Source: Methylobacterium sp. 77
GTDB taxonomy: Bacteria > Pseudomonadota > Alphaproteobacteria > Rhizobiales > Beijerinckiaceae
NCBI RefSeq assembly: GCF_000372825.1
Contig: NZ_KB910516.1
Span: forward strand, 1,520,011-1,584,010
DNA length: 64,000 bases
Reading direction: 5' to 3'
Shown here: one piece after another, positions 43,467 through 52,141 of the stretch
Numbering within the stretch: the stretch's first letter is position 1
Layout of the letters: each line of letters starts with the position of its first letter
Notes under the pieces: model-generated
The model's input: only the letters and a program-made list of their open reading frames with translations
Database searches by the model: none
Told to the model about the DNA's origin: nothing
Position numbers and translations under genes: made by a program

Positions 43467-44417
43467 TCAACGCATGGGCCGAGGCGGTGACGCGAGCAAT
43501 GCGCCCGCGCGCCGGATCAGAGCCCGAGGCGTGAAGCGCCAGAGCCTTTCGGCACCCGGAAAGGTCGCGATCTCGGGAGCGTCGAGAAGCACCTCGGCAT
43601 GTCCCGTCATCTGCAGCAGATCGCCGGTGGAGAAGTCGATGACGGCGAGCCCGGCGCGGGGATTGGCGCGCATGTTTCCGAGGGTGTTGAAGAACCGGTT
43701 GCCGGAATAATCCGGGACCGTGAGCACACCGTCCTCGCCGATCCGCACGAATGCCTTCGGGCCGCCGCGATGCGAGACATCGACCTGCCTCTCGCCATCG
43801 TCCCCCTCGACATAGCTGGCGACGAAGAAGGTATCGGCGCCGGCGATGAGCGCGCGGTCGCCGTCGTCGAGGCGATGCGCGAGGGCGGGAGCGGCCTCGG
43901 CACGATCACCCATGGAGTGGGACGCCTCTCGAACCCGGATGTCTCGGACCTGGACGTCTCGGACCTGGATGTATTGCGGACAATTGCCGAAGCTCTGCTG
44001 CACGCGGATCTCGAAACCGTCCTTGTCCCGGCGCCCGACGATTCCGTTCAGGCGATTGCGTCGGCGCGTCGCGAGATCGATCCCGAGAAGACCGATCGCG
44101 GCGCCGTCTATGAGACCCGCCTCGGCGGGATCGCGGGAATCGGCGGTTCCCCGGACATGGAGATGGAACGGATCCGGCGCATCGAGGAAACCCGGCGGAC
44201 CGGTGCGAAGCGTCGCCCAGACCTCGCCGGCCGGGTCCACCGCCCCCAGCACCACGAAGGGCAAGCGCCGGTAGAAGTCGCGATGCTGATCGATCATCCG
44301 GTCGCGGATCACACGCGGGCCGAGTTCGCCCATCCGCTCGGCGACGCCGACATGTTTCTGGATCGCGACCTCGCCCGGATGCCAGGGCGAGGCTGGATCG
44401 TGTTCCGATAACGACAT
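43467..44417 (-). CDS. Pyridoxamine 5'-phosphate oxidase-like FMN-binding protein
   Basis: A 316-residue protein of the PNPOx split-barrel group, with the pattern MIDQHRDFYRRLPFVVLGAVDPAGEVWATLRTGPPGF near the N-terminus and FFVASYVEGDDGERQVDVSHRGGPKAFVRIGEDGVLTVPDYSGNRFFNTLGN in the C-terminal FMN-binding half. Family members are flavin-linked oxidoreductases of unknown substrate. A short tandem repeat (VRDVQVRDIRVRE, coded by two 15-bp units) interrupts the middle. The ATG has GGGAG ahead and lies 28 bp after the GST gene, so the two form an operon. Confidence 0.82.
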   Translation of the reverse strand: MSLSEHDPASPWHPGEVAIQKHVGVAERMGELGPRVIRDRMIDQHRDFYRRLPFVVLGAVDPAGEVWATLRTGPPGFLDAPDPFHLHVRGTADSRDPAEAGLIDGAAIGLLGIDLATRRRNRLNGIVGRRDKDGFEIRVQQSFGNCPQYIQVRDVQVRDIRVREASHSMGDRAEAAPALAHRLDDGDRALIAGADTFFVASYVEGDDGERQVDVSHRGGPKAFVRIGEDGVLTVPDYSGNRFFNTLGNMRANPRAGLAVIDFSTGDLLQMTGHAEVLLDAPEIATFPGAERLWRFTPRALIRRAGALLASPPRPMR

Positions 44418-44445
44418 GGGGGTTCTCCCGTGACAGGGGTTGGTT

Positions 44446-45060
44446 TCAGGCGGCGCGCAGTCCGGCCGGCGTTTCGGCGAGCGGCACGAAGCCGGGCAAG
44501 GCCTCGATGCGGGCGAGCCAGGCGCGGATGTCGGCATAGGGCGTCAGGTCGACATTCCCCTCGGGCGCGGCGGCGATGTAGCTGTAGAGGGCCACATCCG
44601 CGATCGTCGGATGGTCGGCGGCGATCCAGTCCCGGCCCGTGAGTTCGGCTTCGATGCGGCCGAGAATCTGGTGGGCTCGGGCGATCACCTCCGCCGCGTC
44701 GAAGGCGGCGCCGAACACCGTGACGAGGCGGGCGGCGGCCGGTCCGAAGGCGATGGGGCCGGCAGCGACCGAGAGCCAGCGCTGCACCCGCGCCGCGCCG
44801 GACGCATCCTCCGGCAGCCAATCCGAGCGCCCGAGCTTCTTTGCCACGTAGACCAGGATCGCGTTCGAATCCGGAACGACGGTGTCGCCGTCCACGAGCA
44901 CGGGCACCTGCCCGAACGAGTTCAGCCTCAGGAATTCGGGCGCCCTATGAGCACCCGCTGCGAGATCCACCTCGACGATCTCGTGAGCAGCGCCGACCAG
45001 GGACAGGAACAGGCGAGCCCGGTGCGCGTGCCCGGACAGCGACATGTGGAACAGCTTCAT
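44446..45060 (-). CDS. Glutathione S-transferase family protein
   Basis: A 204-residue GST. The thioredoxin-like N-domain ([42 protein letters not shown], with the glutathione-contacting Pro and Ser) is followed by the helical C-domain including the conserved N-capping box [19 protein letters not shown]. It conjugates or reduces electrophiles; the substrate is unknown. GAGGAG precedes the ATG. It is divergent from the LysR gene at 45200 and is probably its target, with the PNPOx-like gene behind it. Confidence 0.9.
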   Translation of the reverse strand: MKLFHMSLSGHAHRARLFLSLVGAAHEIVEVDLAAGAHRAPEFLRLNSFGQVPVLVDGDTVVPDSNAILVYVAKKLGRSDWLPEDASGAARVQRWLSVAAGPIAFGPAAARLVTVFGAAFDAAEVIARAHQILGRIEAELTGRDWIAADHPTIADVALYSYIAAAPEGNVDLTPYADIRAWLARIEALPGFVPLAETPAGLRAA

Positions 45061-45157
45061 GACGGATCTCCTCGATGACCGGACCAAGGCGCCGGCGGCA
45101 TCCGCATCAGAGACCCTTCCCTGGATTGTGTGAACCGGCATTCCCTGCAATCGACTG

Positions 45158-45172
45158 TTCCGTAGAATGGAA
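45158..45172. promoter_or_regulatory. Candidate LysR operator between gst and lysR
   Basis: TTCC-GTAGAAT-GGAA is a 15-bp palindrome with the T-N11-A pattern of LysR-type operators. It lies 28 bp before the lysR start and about 100 bp before the GST start, in the shared divergent region. Confidence 0.5.
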
Positions 45173-45199
45173 TAATCGGCGGAAGCGGGAGAGGACGGC

Positions 45200-46126
45200 A
45201 TGGATCGTTGGCAGGCGATGCGGGTCTTCGTTCGGGTCGCGGACAACGGCAGCTTCGCGGGTGCCGCGCGCCAGCTTCACATGAGTCCGCCCGCCGTCAC
45301 CCGTGCGGTGGCGTCGCTCGAGGACCAGATCGGGACGCGGCTGCTGACGCGGACCACGCGCTCCCTCAAACTCACGGAGGCGGGCGGACGCTACCTGGAG
45401 GATTGCCGGCGCATCCTCGCGGAGATCGAGGAGGCGGAAGCCGTCGCGGCCGGCTCCTCCGTGACCCCGTCGGGGACGTTGACGGTCACCGCTCCGGTTC
45501 AATTCGGCCGGCTCTACGTGCTGCCCGTCATCCTGGATTATCTCGCGCGCCATCCCGCCGTCGGCGTGCGCGCCCTGTTCCTCGACCGCGTGATCAACAT
45601 GGTCGAGGAAGGCGCCGATGTCGGCATCCGCATCGGCCATCTCGCCGATTCCGGGATCGTGGCGATCCGGGTCGGCACCGTCCGCCGGGTGCTCTGCGCC
45701 ACGCCCGGCTATCTCGACCGGCACGGGACACCCGCGACGATGCGGGATCTTCGGGACCACGCCATCATCGGCTCGATGAGCACGGGATCGCCGGGCGAAG
45801 GCAGGTCCGGCGGCAAGGAACTGTCCAGCGGCAAGGAACGAGCGGGCGGCGCCCTGCATCCCCGGCTGGTCTGCAACACGATCGACGCCGCCCTCGCGGC
45901 CGCCCTCGCCGGCCAGGGCATCGCACGTCTGCTGTCCTATCAGGTCGCGCCGTCGGTCTCCGAGGGCCGGCTCAGGCTGATCCTCGACGATCCCGACACG
46001 GCGCCGATGCCGGTCCATATCGTCAGCCCGGAGGGGAGGCGCGCTCCGGCCAAGGTCCGCGCCTTCATCGATCTGGCCGTGGCGCGGCTCCAGGCCGACC
46101 CGAGGGTCAATCCCGGCCGTTCCTGA
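45200..46126 (+). CDS. LysR family transcriptional regulator
   Basis: A 308-residue regulator of the CrgA-like subgroup. The HTH ([42 protein letters not shown]) is followed by the linker helix and effector domain ([30 protein letters not shown]). A Gly/Ser/Lys-rich insert (about residues 196-215, [19 protein letters not shown]) lies in the effector domain. It is divergent from the GST/PNPOx pair with a palindromic site between, so it probably controls that pair. Confidence 0.9.
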   Translation: MDRWQAMRVFVRVADNGSFAGAARQLHMSPPAVTRAVASLEDQIGTRLLTRTTRSLKLTEAGGRYLEDCRRILAEIEEAEAVAAGSSVTPSGTLTVTAPVQFGRLYVLPVILDYLARHPAVGVRALFLDRVINMVEEGADVGIRIGHLADSGIVAIRVGTVRRVLCATPGYLDRHGTPATMRDLRDHAIIGSMSTGSPGEGRSGGKELSSGKERAGGALHPRLVCNTIDAALAAALAGQGIARLLSYQVAPSVSEGRLRLILDDPDTAPMPVHIVSPEGRRAPAKVRAFIDLAVARLQADPRVNPGRS

Positions 46127-46236
46127 CGGGCGGAGCCTCGCCGCCGCGCTTGCATGCGCGGTTCATACGTTTGCCGCGTCCGACGGAGAGAGTGCGGCAT
46201 CGCCTCCCGTGACATCCGCGTGTCCCAGAAAGCTCC

Positions 46237-47418
46237 ATGACCACCACGACCACCACGACCACCACGACCGCCACCACCGCCTTCACCGAAACCCCGGCCC
46301 CCGCCCGATCCGAACGCCGCTCCACCCGCCTGCTGTTTCTCATCGTCGGCTTCGGCATCGCGGCCTGGGCGCCGCTGGTGCCGTTCGTGAAGGCGCGGGC
46401 CGGGCTCGATGACGGCAGCCTCGGCCTGCTGCTCCTGTGCCTCGGCATCGGTTCCCTCCTGGGCATGCCGGCGGCCGGTGCGCTGGCCCTGCGCTTCGGC
46501 ACGCGTCCGGTGCTGATCGCCGCCGTGGCCCTGATCGGCCTGACGCTGCCGCTTCTCGCCCTCGCCTCTCCGCCCCTGCTGCTGGCCGCCGCGCTCATGC
46601 TGTTCGGCGCCGGCCTGGGCGTCCTCGATTGCCTGATGAACATCCAGGCCGTGGTGGTCGAGCGCCGGGCCGGGCGCCCGCTCATGTCCGGCTTTCACGG
46701 TCTCTACAGCCTCGGCTGCATCCTGGGCGCGGCCGGGTTCAGCGCGATGCTGAGCGCGGGGCTCTCGCCCATCACCGCGACCCTCGTGGTGGTCGCCGGC
46801 ATCGCCGCCGCGCTCCTCGCCGCCCTGCCCGGTTTGATACCCGCCGAGGGCGGCGACGGCGGACCGTCCTTCGCGATCCCGCGCGGATCGGTGCTGTTCA
46901 TCGGCCTGCTCTGCTTCGTCGTCTTCCTGACCGAAGGATCGGCGCTGGATTGGAGCGCCGTCTTCCTCATTCAGGAGCGCGGGTTCTCTCCGTCCCAGGC
47001 CGGCCTCGGCTACGCCGCCTTCGCCCTGACCATGACGGTGGGACGGCTCACGGGCGATGCCGTCGTGGCCCGTATCGGCCGCGCCCGCATCGTCGTGCTC
47101 GGCGCGCTCGTCGCCGCCGCCGGCCTTCTCCTCGTCACCGGCATCGCGTCCTGGCCCGCCGGCCTCATCGGCTATGCCCTGGTCGGCGCGGGCTGCGCCA
47201 ACATCGTGCCGGTGCTGTTCACGGCGGCCGCGCGCCAGGACGTGATGCCGGCCCGCCTCGCGATCCCGGCGGTGACGACGCTCGGCTATGCCGGCATTCT
47301 CGCCGGACCCGCCGCCATCGGCTTCCTCGCCCACGTGACCAGCCTGTCGATCGCCTTCCTCGTGGTCGCGGGCCTGCTCGTCGGCGTCGCCGCGAGCGGA
47401 AGGTGGCTGCGGACCTGA
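46237..47418 (+). CDS. Major facilitator superfamily transporter
   Basis: A 393-residue membrane protein with twelve predicted helices. It resembles the YbjJ/FucP-like branch of MFS (RLLFLIVGFGIAAWAPLVPFVKARAGLDDGSLGLLLLCLGIGSLLGMPAAGALALRFG carries the loop 2-3 motif). The substrate is unknown. The first ten residues after Met are all Thr, coded by a tandem ACCACCACG repeat (three full units), and the hydrophilic tail runs to about residue 29 before helix 1. Confidence 0.88.
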   Translation: MTTTTTTTTTTATTAFTETPAPARSERRSTRLLFLIVGFGIAAWAPLVPFVKARAGLDDGSLGLLLLCLGIGSLLGMPAAGALALRFGTRPVLIAAVALIGLTLPLLALASPPLLLAAALMLFGAGLGVLDCLMNIQAVVVERRAGRPLMSGFHGLYSLGCILGAAGFSAMLSAGLSPITATLVVVAGIAAALLAALPGLIPAEGGDGGPSFAIPRGSVLFIGLLCFVVFLTEGSALDWSAVFLIQERGFSPSQAGLGYAAFALTMTVGRLTGDAVVARIGRARIVVLGALVAAAGLLLVTGIASWPAGLIGYALVGAGCANIVPVLFTAAARQDVMPARLAIPAVTTLGYAGILAGPAAIGFLAHVTSLSIAFLVVAGLLVGVAASGRWLRT

Positions 47419-47503
47419 ACCCTGTCCTTCGCAGTGAGAACGGGTCCGTCGCGGTCCGATGGTGTAGAACGGACGCCCTCCCCGCCCGGAAGGAATGCGC
47501 ATC

Positions 47504-48574
47504 ATGTGGCCTGACAGACGTTTTCTCGATCTCGTCGGTCTGGAGCATCCCATCGTCCAGGCCCCGATGGTGGGACCGAAGGCCGGGCTCGCGGCCACCG
47601 TCTCCGGTGCCGGCGGTCTCGGGTCGCTGGCCTGCGCGGCCCTGAATGCGGAGCAGGTCCGCAGCGAGGTCGCGCTGATCCGCCAGGGCACGGACCGCCC
47701 GTTCAACCTGAACTTCTTCTGCCACGCGCCGGCCGCGCCCGATCCGGCCCGCGAAGCCGCATGGCGGGAGAGGCTGGCGCCATATTATCGGGAGCTCGCT
47801 CTCGATCCCGCGGCGCCGATCGCGATGGCCAACCGCGCGCCCTTCGACGAGGCGCTCTGCGCGGTGGTGGAAGAGGTTCGCCCGAAGGTGGTCAGCTTCC
47901 ATTTCGGCCTGCCTGACGACGCCCTGCTCCGCCGCGTCAGGGCAGCGGGCTGCCTCGTCTTCTCCTCGGCCACCACGGTCCGCGAGGCCCGCTGGCTCGA
48001 CGAGCGCGGCGTGGACGCGATCATCGCGCAGGGCGCGGATGCCGGCGGCCATCGCGGCATGTTCCTCGCCGAGGCGCTCGAATCCCAGGTCGGCACCGTC
48101 TCGCTGGTGCCGCAGGTGGTCGACGCGGTCCGCGTTCCGGTGATCGCGGCGGGCGGCATCGCCGATGCGCGCGGCGTCGCGGCCGCCCTCGTGCTCGGCG
48201 CCTCGGCCGCCCAGATCGGGACCGCCTACCTCTTCTGCCCGGAAGCCGGCACCTCCGCCGTCCATCTCGCAGCCCTGCGGGCGGCGCGCGACGAGGACAC
48301 CGCGCTCACCAATGTGTTCACCGGCCGCCCTGCGCGGGGGCTCCTGAACCGGGCCATGCGGGAACTCGGCCCGGTGAGCCCTGAGGCGCCGGCCTTTCCC
48401 ACGGCCGCCGTGGCCCTCCAGCCCCTGCGCCAGCGCGCGGAGGCGCAGGGCGTCGGCGACTTCTCACCGCTCTGGTCGGGACAGGCGGCATCGCTGGCGC
48501 GGGAGTTGGGCGCCGCGGACCTGACGCGGCAACTGGCGGAGGAGGCGCGTGGAATCCTGAATATCTGCCGGTAG
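47504..48574 (+). CDS. Nitronate monooxygenase family protein
   Basis: A 356-residue FMN-dependent TIM-barrel enzyme of the nitronate monooxygenase/2-nitropropane dioxygenase family, which oxidises alkyl nitronates to carbonyls and nitrite. Conserved stretches are HPIVQAPMVGPKAGLAATVSGAGGLGSLA, IAQGADAGGHRGMF (with the catalytic His) and PVIAAGGIADARGVAAALVLGASAAQIGTAYL for FMN phosphate. The start at 47504 is preferred over 47495 because AAGGA then has correct spacing. Its role may be detoxification. Confidence 0.92.
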   Translation: MWPDRRFLDLVGLEHPIVQAPMVGPKAGLAATVSGAGGLGSLACAALNAEQVRSEVALIRQGTDRPFNLNFFCHAPAAPDPAREAAWRERLAPYYRELALDPAAPIAMANRAPFDEALCAVVEEVRPKVVSFHFGLPDDALLRRVRAAGCLVFSSATTVREARWLDERGVDAIIAQGADAGGHRGMFLAEALESQVGTVSLVPQVVDAVRVPVIAAGGIADARGVAAALVLGASAAQIGTAYLFCPEAGTSAVHLAALRAARDEDTALTNVFTGRPARGLLNRAMRELGPVSPEAPAFPTAAVALQPLRQRAEAQGVGDFSPLWSGQAASLARELGAADLTRQLAEEARGILNICR

Positions 48575-48603
48575 AACCGCCCGCCGGTCGGCAGGCGCCC
48601 GGG

Positions 48604-49515
48604 TCAGAACGGGCTGACGGGGAAGAACCGCAGATACAGCTCGGCGTATTTTCCCTCGTCCCAGACCCGTTGGAGGGCCTCGTCGAGGGCGCGCGACAGG
48701 GCGGTGTCCTCGCGCCTCGTGACGAGGCCGATGCCTTCGCCGAAATAGCGGTTCTCCAAATAGTCGCCGCCCACCAGCGCGCAGCAATTCGACGAGTCGA
48801 TGCCGCCGATCCACAAGGCGAGGTTCAGCCCGTCGGCGAAGACGTAATCGACATCTCCGCGCCGGAGCGCGCCCTCGGCCGTGGCGAGGTCGGTGAATTC
48901 GCGGCCCTCCGCCTTCGGGAAGAACGCCTTGAGGTAGGCCGCATGGGCGCTGCCGCCGACGATGCCGACGGACTTGCCCGCGAGCGCCTTGGCCGAGGGG
49001 GCGGGCAGGCCCTTGTCGCTGCGGGCGGCGAAGCGCGCCGGCCAGCGGAAATACGGGCGGGTGGCGAGGAAGCGGCTGCGCAGGGTCGGCGTCAGCGGGA
49101 TCGCGGCCGCGACCACGTCGCCCTGCCGCTCGGCCAGGGCGTCGAGCAGCGTATCGAACCGCCGCGCCTGGATGGTGCAGCTGATCGACAGGCGCTCGCA
49201 GACCACCCGAACGAGCTCCACCACGAAACCGGTCGGCGCGCCGTCCGGCCCCGCGAAATGCAGGGGCGGGAATTCGTCGTCGGTGAGAAAACGGATGGCG
49301 CGTGCCGTCTGCGGCGCCTCGATCCGTTCGAGACGGCTGCGCGGGTTCCAGAAATTCGGGATCGTCACCCCCGGAGCCGCCGCCTCCTGCGCCGCAGCCG
49401 GCCAGGCCGGGAGCAATGCCGCCACCAGCAAGGCGGCCACGCCCCGCTTGAGGCGGCTTGACGCGCTGGTTGTATTCGTATCGCACTGGTTGTGCGCGGG
49501 AATCGTCTGGCTCAC
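48604..49515 (-). CDS. Amino-acid-type solute-binding protein (SBP family 3)
   Basis: A 303-residue exported receptor from a GTG start at 49515 (GGGGGAG upstream). The signal region is RLKRGVAALLVAALLPAWPAAAQ. The mature part has the SBP_bac_3 pattern: AIRFLTDDEFPPLHFAGPDGAPTGFVVELVRVVCERL, then KALAGKSVGIVGGSAHAAYLKAFF and a C-terminal DEALQRVWDEGKYAELYLRFF. Two cysteine pairs occur (CERLSISC; CC at SSNCCAL). No permease or ATPase adjoins it. It is divergent from the glycosyltransferase gene, 45 bp apart. Confidence 0.88.
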   Translation of the reverse strand: MSQTIPAHNQCDTNTTSASSRLKRGVAALLVAALLPAWPAAAQEAAAPGVTIPNFWNPRSRLERIEAPQTARAIRFLTDDEFPPLHFAGPDGAPTGFVVELVRVVCERLSISCTIQARRFDTLLDALAERQGDVVAAAIPLTPTLRSRFLATRPYFRWPARFAARSDKGLPAPSAKALAGKSVGIVGGSAHAAYLKAFFPKAEGREFTDLATAEGALRRGDVDYVFADGLNLALWIGGIDSSNCCALVGGDYLENRYFGEGIGLVTRREDTALSRALDEALQRVWDEGKYAELYLRFFPVSPF

Positions 49516-49560
49516 GGCTCTCCCCCTACCACGTTCCCGGGCCGCGGGGAGCCGGTTCCG

Positions 49561-51429
49561 ATGTCGATCCTCGGTTTCAGGAGCTTGCGCGGCGAAACGG
49601 TGGCGCTGCCGCCGGAGATCGCGTTTCTCCTGGGCCATGCCGTCTCACCGATGCTGCTGGCGAAAGCCGCCGCCCTGGCGCGGGCGAGCGGCACCGATGC
49701 CGCCACCGCCCTGATCCAGTCGGGTTTGATCGAGGAGGAGAGGTTCTACCGTGTCCTGGCGCTCACTCTCGGCGCGCGCTTTCTCGGCGACGCCCTGCCC
49801 CTCGGTGCGGGCGCGCGGTTTCCCGACAGCCTGATCGCGGGCGTCGCTCCCCTCGCCCCGGGGATGGGCGCGGCCTTCGTCTATGCACCGCGTGGGCGCG
49901 CGGTCGTCGAATTGCTGGAGGGGCGCAGCCCCACCGGGCTGATGCCGGCGATCACGACCCCGACGGCCCTGCGCCGCGCGATCTTCGCTCAACGGCCGGC
50001 GGCCATCGCGGCCCATGCCTCGGACGAGCTGGTCAGGCGCCGGCCGGACTGGGCCTACAATGCCGCCCCGGCGGCGCCCATCATTGCCCTCGCGAGCCTC
50101 CTCTTCGGCGCGGTCGTCCTCGTCGCCGCCAGCCTTCCGGCTCTGCTCATGACGGCGGTCTGGATCCTGGTGCAGGTCGGGTTCCTCGCCCTGCTGACCT
50201 TTCGCGTGGCCGCCATCGGACCGACGAGCGGTGTCGAGCCGGATCGGCCTCCCGGCCAGCGGCTGCCGGATGCCGACCTGCCGGTCTACACGGTGTTCGT
50301 CGCGCTCTACCGGGAGGCGGCGGTGGTCCCCCGTCTCCTCGGCGCGCTGACGCAGTTCGATTATCCGGTGACGAAGCTCGATATCAAACTCCTCACCGAG
50401 GCCGATGACGGCGCCACGGCAGCGGCGCTCGCCCGCCTCGCCCTCCCGGCGCATGTGGACGTCGTCGTGGTGCCGCCGGGCCTTCCCAAGACCAAGCCGC
50501 GTGCCCTCAACGCGGCCCTTCCGCTGGCGCGCGGAAGCTGCCTCGTCGTCTACGATGCGGAGGACGTGCCCGATCCCGGCCAGTTGCGCGCGGCGGCCGA
50601 GGCCTTCGCCCGCGCCTCCCCGCGTACCGCCTGCCTGCAGGGGCGCCTCGTCATCGACAATGCCCGCGATTCCTGGCTGACGCGATGCTTCGCCCTCGAA
50701 TACACCGCCCTGTTCGACGTGCTCGGCCCGGCTCTCGCGGCCTGGCGTCTGCCGACGCCGCTGGGGGGAACATCCACCCATTTCCGCACCCATATCCTGC
50801 GCGCGGTCCATGGCTGGGATGCCTGGAACGTCACCGAGGATGCCGATCTAGGCCTGCGTCTGGCGCGGGCCGGCTACGATGTGGGTGACCTGCCGAGCAG
50901 CACGATCGAGGAGGCGCCGGCCCATTACAAGGCCTGGCTCAACCAGCGCACCCGCTGGATGAAGGGCTTTCTCCAGACGAGCCTGACCCATGGCCGCAAC
51001 CCGCTCGTCGCCGTCCGCGAACTCGGACCGCTGGCGAGCCTGTGCGCGCTGGCCCTCATCCCCGGCACGGTGGCCTCGGCCCTGGCCTATCCGTTCCTGA
51101 TGCTGCCGGCTTTGGTCTCGCTCTGGCCGAGCCGGATCGAGGCGGGGACCAGTTTCTGGTCGAACCTGCCCACGGGCGCTGCGATCACGGTGCTCGTCTC
51201 CGGCTTCGTGGCGATGCTCATGCCGGCCTATATCGGCTGCCGGCGCCGGGGATGGCACGACCTCATCCCCTTCGTGCCGCTGCTGCCGGTCTATTTCCTG
51301 CTCGTCAGCCTCGCGGCGTGGCGCGGGGTGATCGAGCTGGTCCTCGCGCCCGACCGCTGGAACAAGACCGAGCACGGCCTGTCCCGGACCTCGCGCAGCG
51401 GGGCGCTGAAACCGCGGCCCCCACCGTGA
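49561..51429 (+). CDS. Family 2 glycosyltransferase with MshEN-like N-terminal domain
   Basis: A 622-residue inner-membrane enzyme. Residues about 18-140 resemble the N-terminal domain of GspE/MshE ATPases (LLAKAAALARASGTDAATALIQSGLIEEERFYRVLALTLG), a fold that binds c-di-GMP in MshE. Two helices (about 175-220) lead to a processive-type GT2 domain with D282/D283 (EADDG), DAED at 332-335, TED at 425-427 and QRTRW at 462-466, then four more helices. The layout recalls alphaproteobacterial beta-glycan synthases. Sugar and acceptor are unknown. GGGAG lies before the ATG. Confidence 0.88.
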   Translation: MSILGFRSLRGETVALPPEIAFLLGHAVSPMLLAKAAALARASGTDAATALIQSGLIEEERFYRVLALTLGARFLGDALPLGAGARFPDSLIAGVAPLAPGMGAAFVYAPRGRAVVELLEGRSPTGLMPAITTPTALRRAIFAQRPAAIAAHASDELVRRRPDWAYNAAPAAPIIALASLLFGAVVLVAASLPALLMTAVWILVQVGFLALLTFRVAAIGPTSGVEPDRPPGQRLPDADLPVYTVFVALYREAAVVPRLLGALTQFDYPVTKLDIKLLTEADDGATAAALARLALPAHVDVVVVPPGLPKTKPRALNAALPLARGSCLVVYDAEDVPDPGQLRAAAEAFARASPRTACLQGRLVIDNARDSWLTRCFALEYTALFDVLGPALAAWRLPTPLGGTSTHFRTHILRAVHGWDAWNVTEDADLGLRLARAGYDVGDLPSSTIEEAPAHYKAWLNQRTRWMKGFLQTSLTHGRNPLVAVRELGPLASLCALALIPGTVASALAYPFLMLPALVSLWPSRIEAGTSFWSNLPTGAAITVLVSGFVAMLMPAYIGCRRRGWHDLIPFVPLLPVYFLLVSLAAWRGVIELVLAPDRWNKTEHGLSRTSRSGALKPRPPP

Positions 51430-51433
51430 GGCG

Positions 51434-52012
51434 TCACATCACCTTGGCGAGGTCCGCCGCTGTCTGGTCGGCCGGCTTGGTCAGGTTGAGGGCGCTGACG
51501 AAGCGGTTCTTCGCATCCATGATGTAGACCAGCGCCGTGTGCTCCATCGTGTAGTCGCCCTCCTTGGTCGGTACCTTGCGGATATAGGCGCGGTAGGCCT
51601 TCACGACGGCGGCCACCTCGTCCGACGAACCGGTGAGGCCGATGATGCGCGGGTCGAAGCTGGCGAGATAGGTCTTCAGCGCGTCCGGCGTGTCGCGCTC
51701 AGGGTCGACGGCGATGAACAGCGCCTTGGTGTCCCGGCCCTTGGGGCCCAGCGCCTGGAGCACGTCGCCGATCTGCTGCAGCGTCGTCGGGCAGATATCG
51801 GGGCAATGGGTGAAGCCGAAGAAGACGAGATGCGTCGCCCCGGCGAAGTCCCGCTCGGTGACGCGCCGGCCGTCCTGGTTGGTCAGGGTGAACGGCCCGC
51901 CGACGTTGCTGGTCGTCACCTGCCCGGCATTGGGCACGAGCATCACGGTGGCCGCGACGCCGAGCGCCACGAGCCCGAGGGCGAAGAAGATGAGAGGAAG
52001 GGCACGACGCAT
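51434..52012 (-). CDS. SCO1/SenC family copper chaperone
   Basis: A 192-residue membrane-anchored thioredoxin-fold protein that delivers copper to cytochrome c oxidase or acts as a thiol reductase. An N-terminal anchor helix (LIFFALGLVALGVAATVMLV) is followed by the copper site: Cys70 and Cys74 in THCPDICPTT and His158 in TMEHTALVY. It is convergent with the glycosyltransferase gene, only 4 bp apart, and no oxidase genes are adjacent. Confidence 0.93.
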   Translation of the reverse strand: MRRALPLIFFALGLVALGVAATVMLVPNAGQVTTSNVGGPFTLTNQDGRRVTERDFAGATHLVFFGFTHCPDICPTTLQQIGDVLQALGPKGRDTKALFIAVDPERDTPDALKTYLASFDPRIIGLTGSSDEVAAVVKAYRAYIRKVPTKEGDYTMEHTALVYIMDAKNRFVSALNLTKPADQTAADLAKVM

Positions 52013-52141
52013 GGCAAGCCTTCAGGCCGGTTCCGGATAAGGCCGCTGGAAGACCATAGGCGGACAAGGGAGGCAACCGGCAATGCGTCGCTCGTCCCGT
52101 GCCGAACCGGGTGGGACGCTCCGCGCGCCGCGCCGTTGGCC

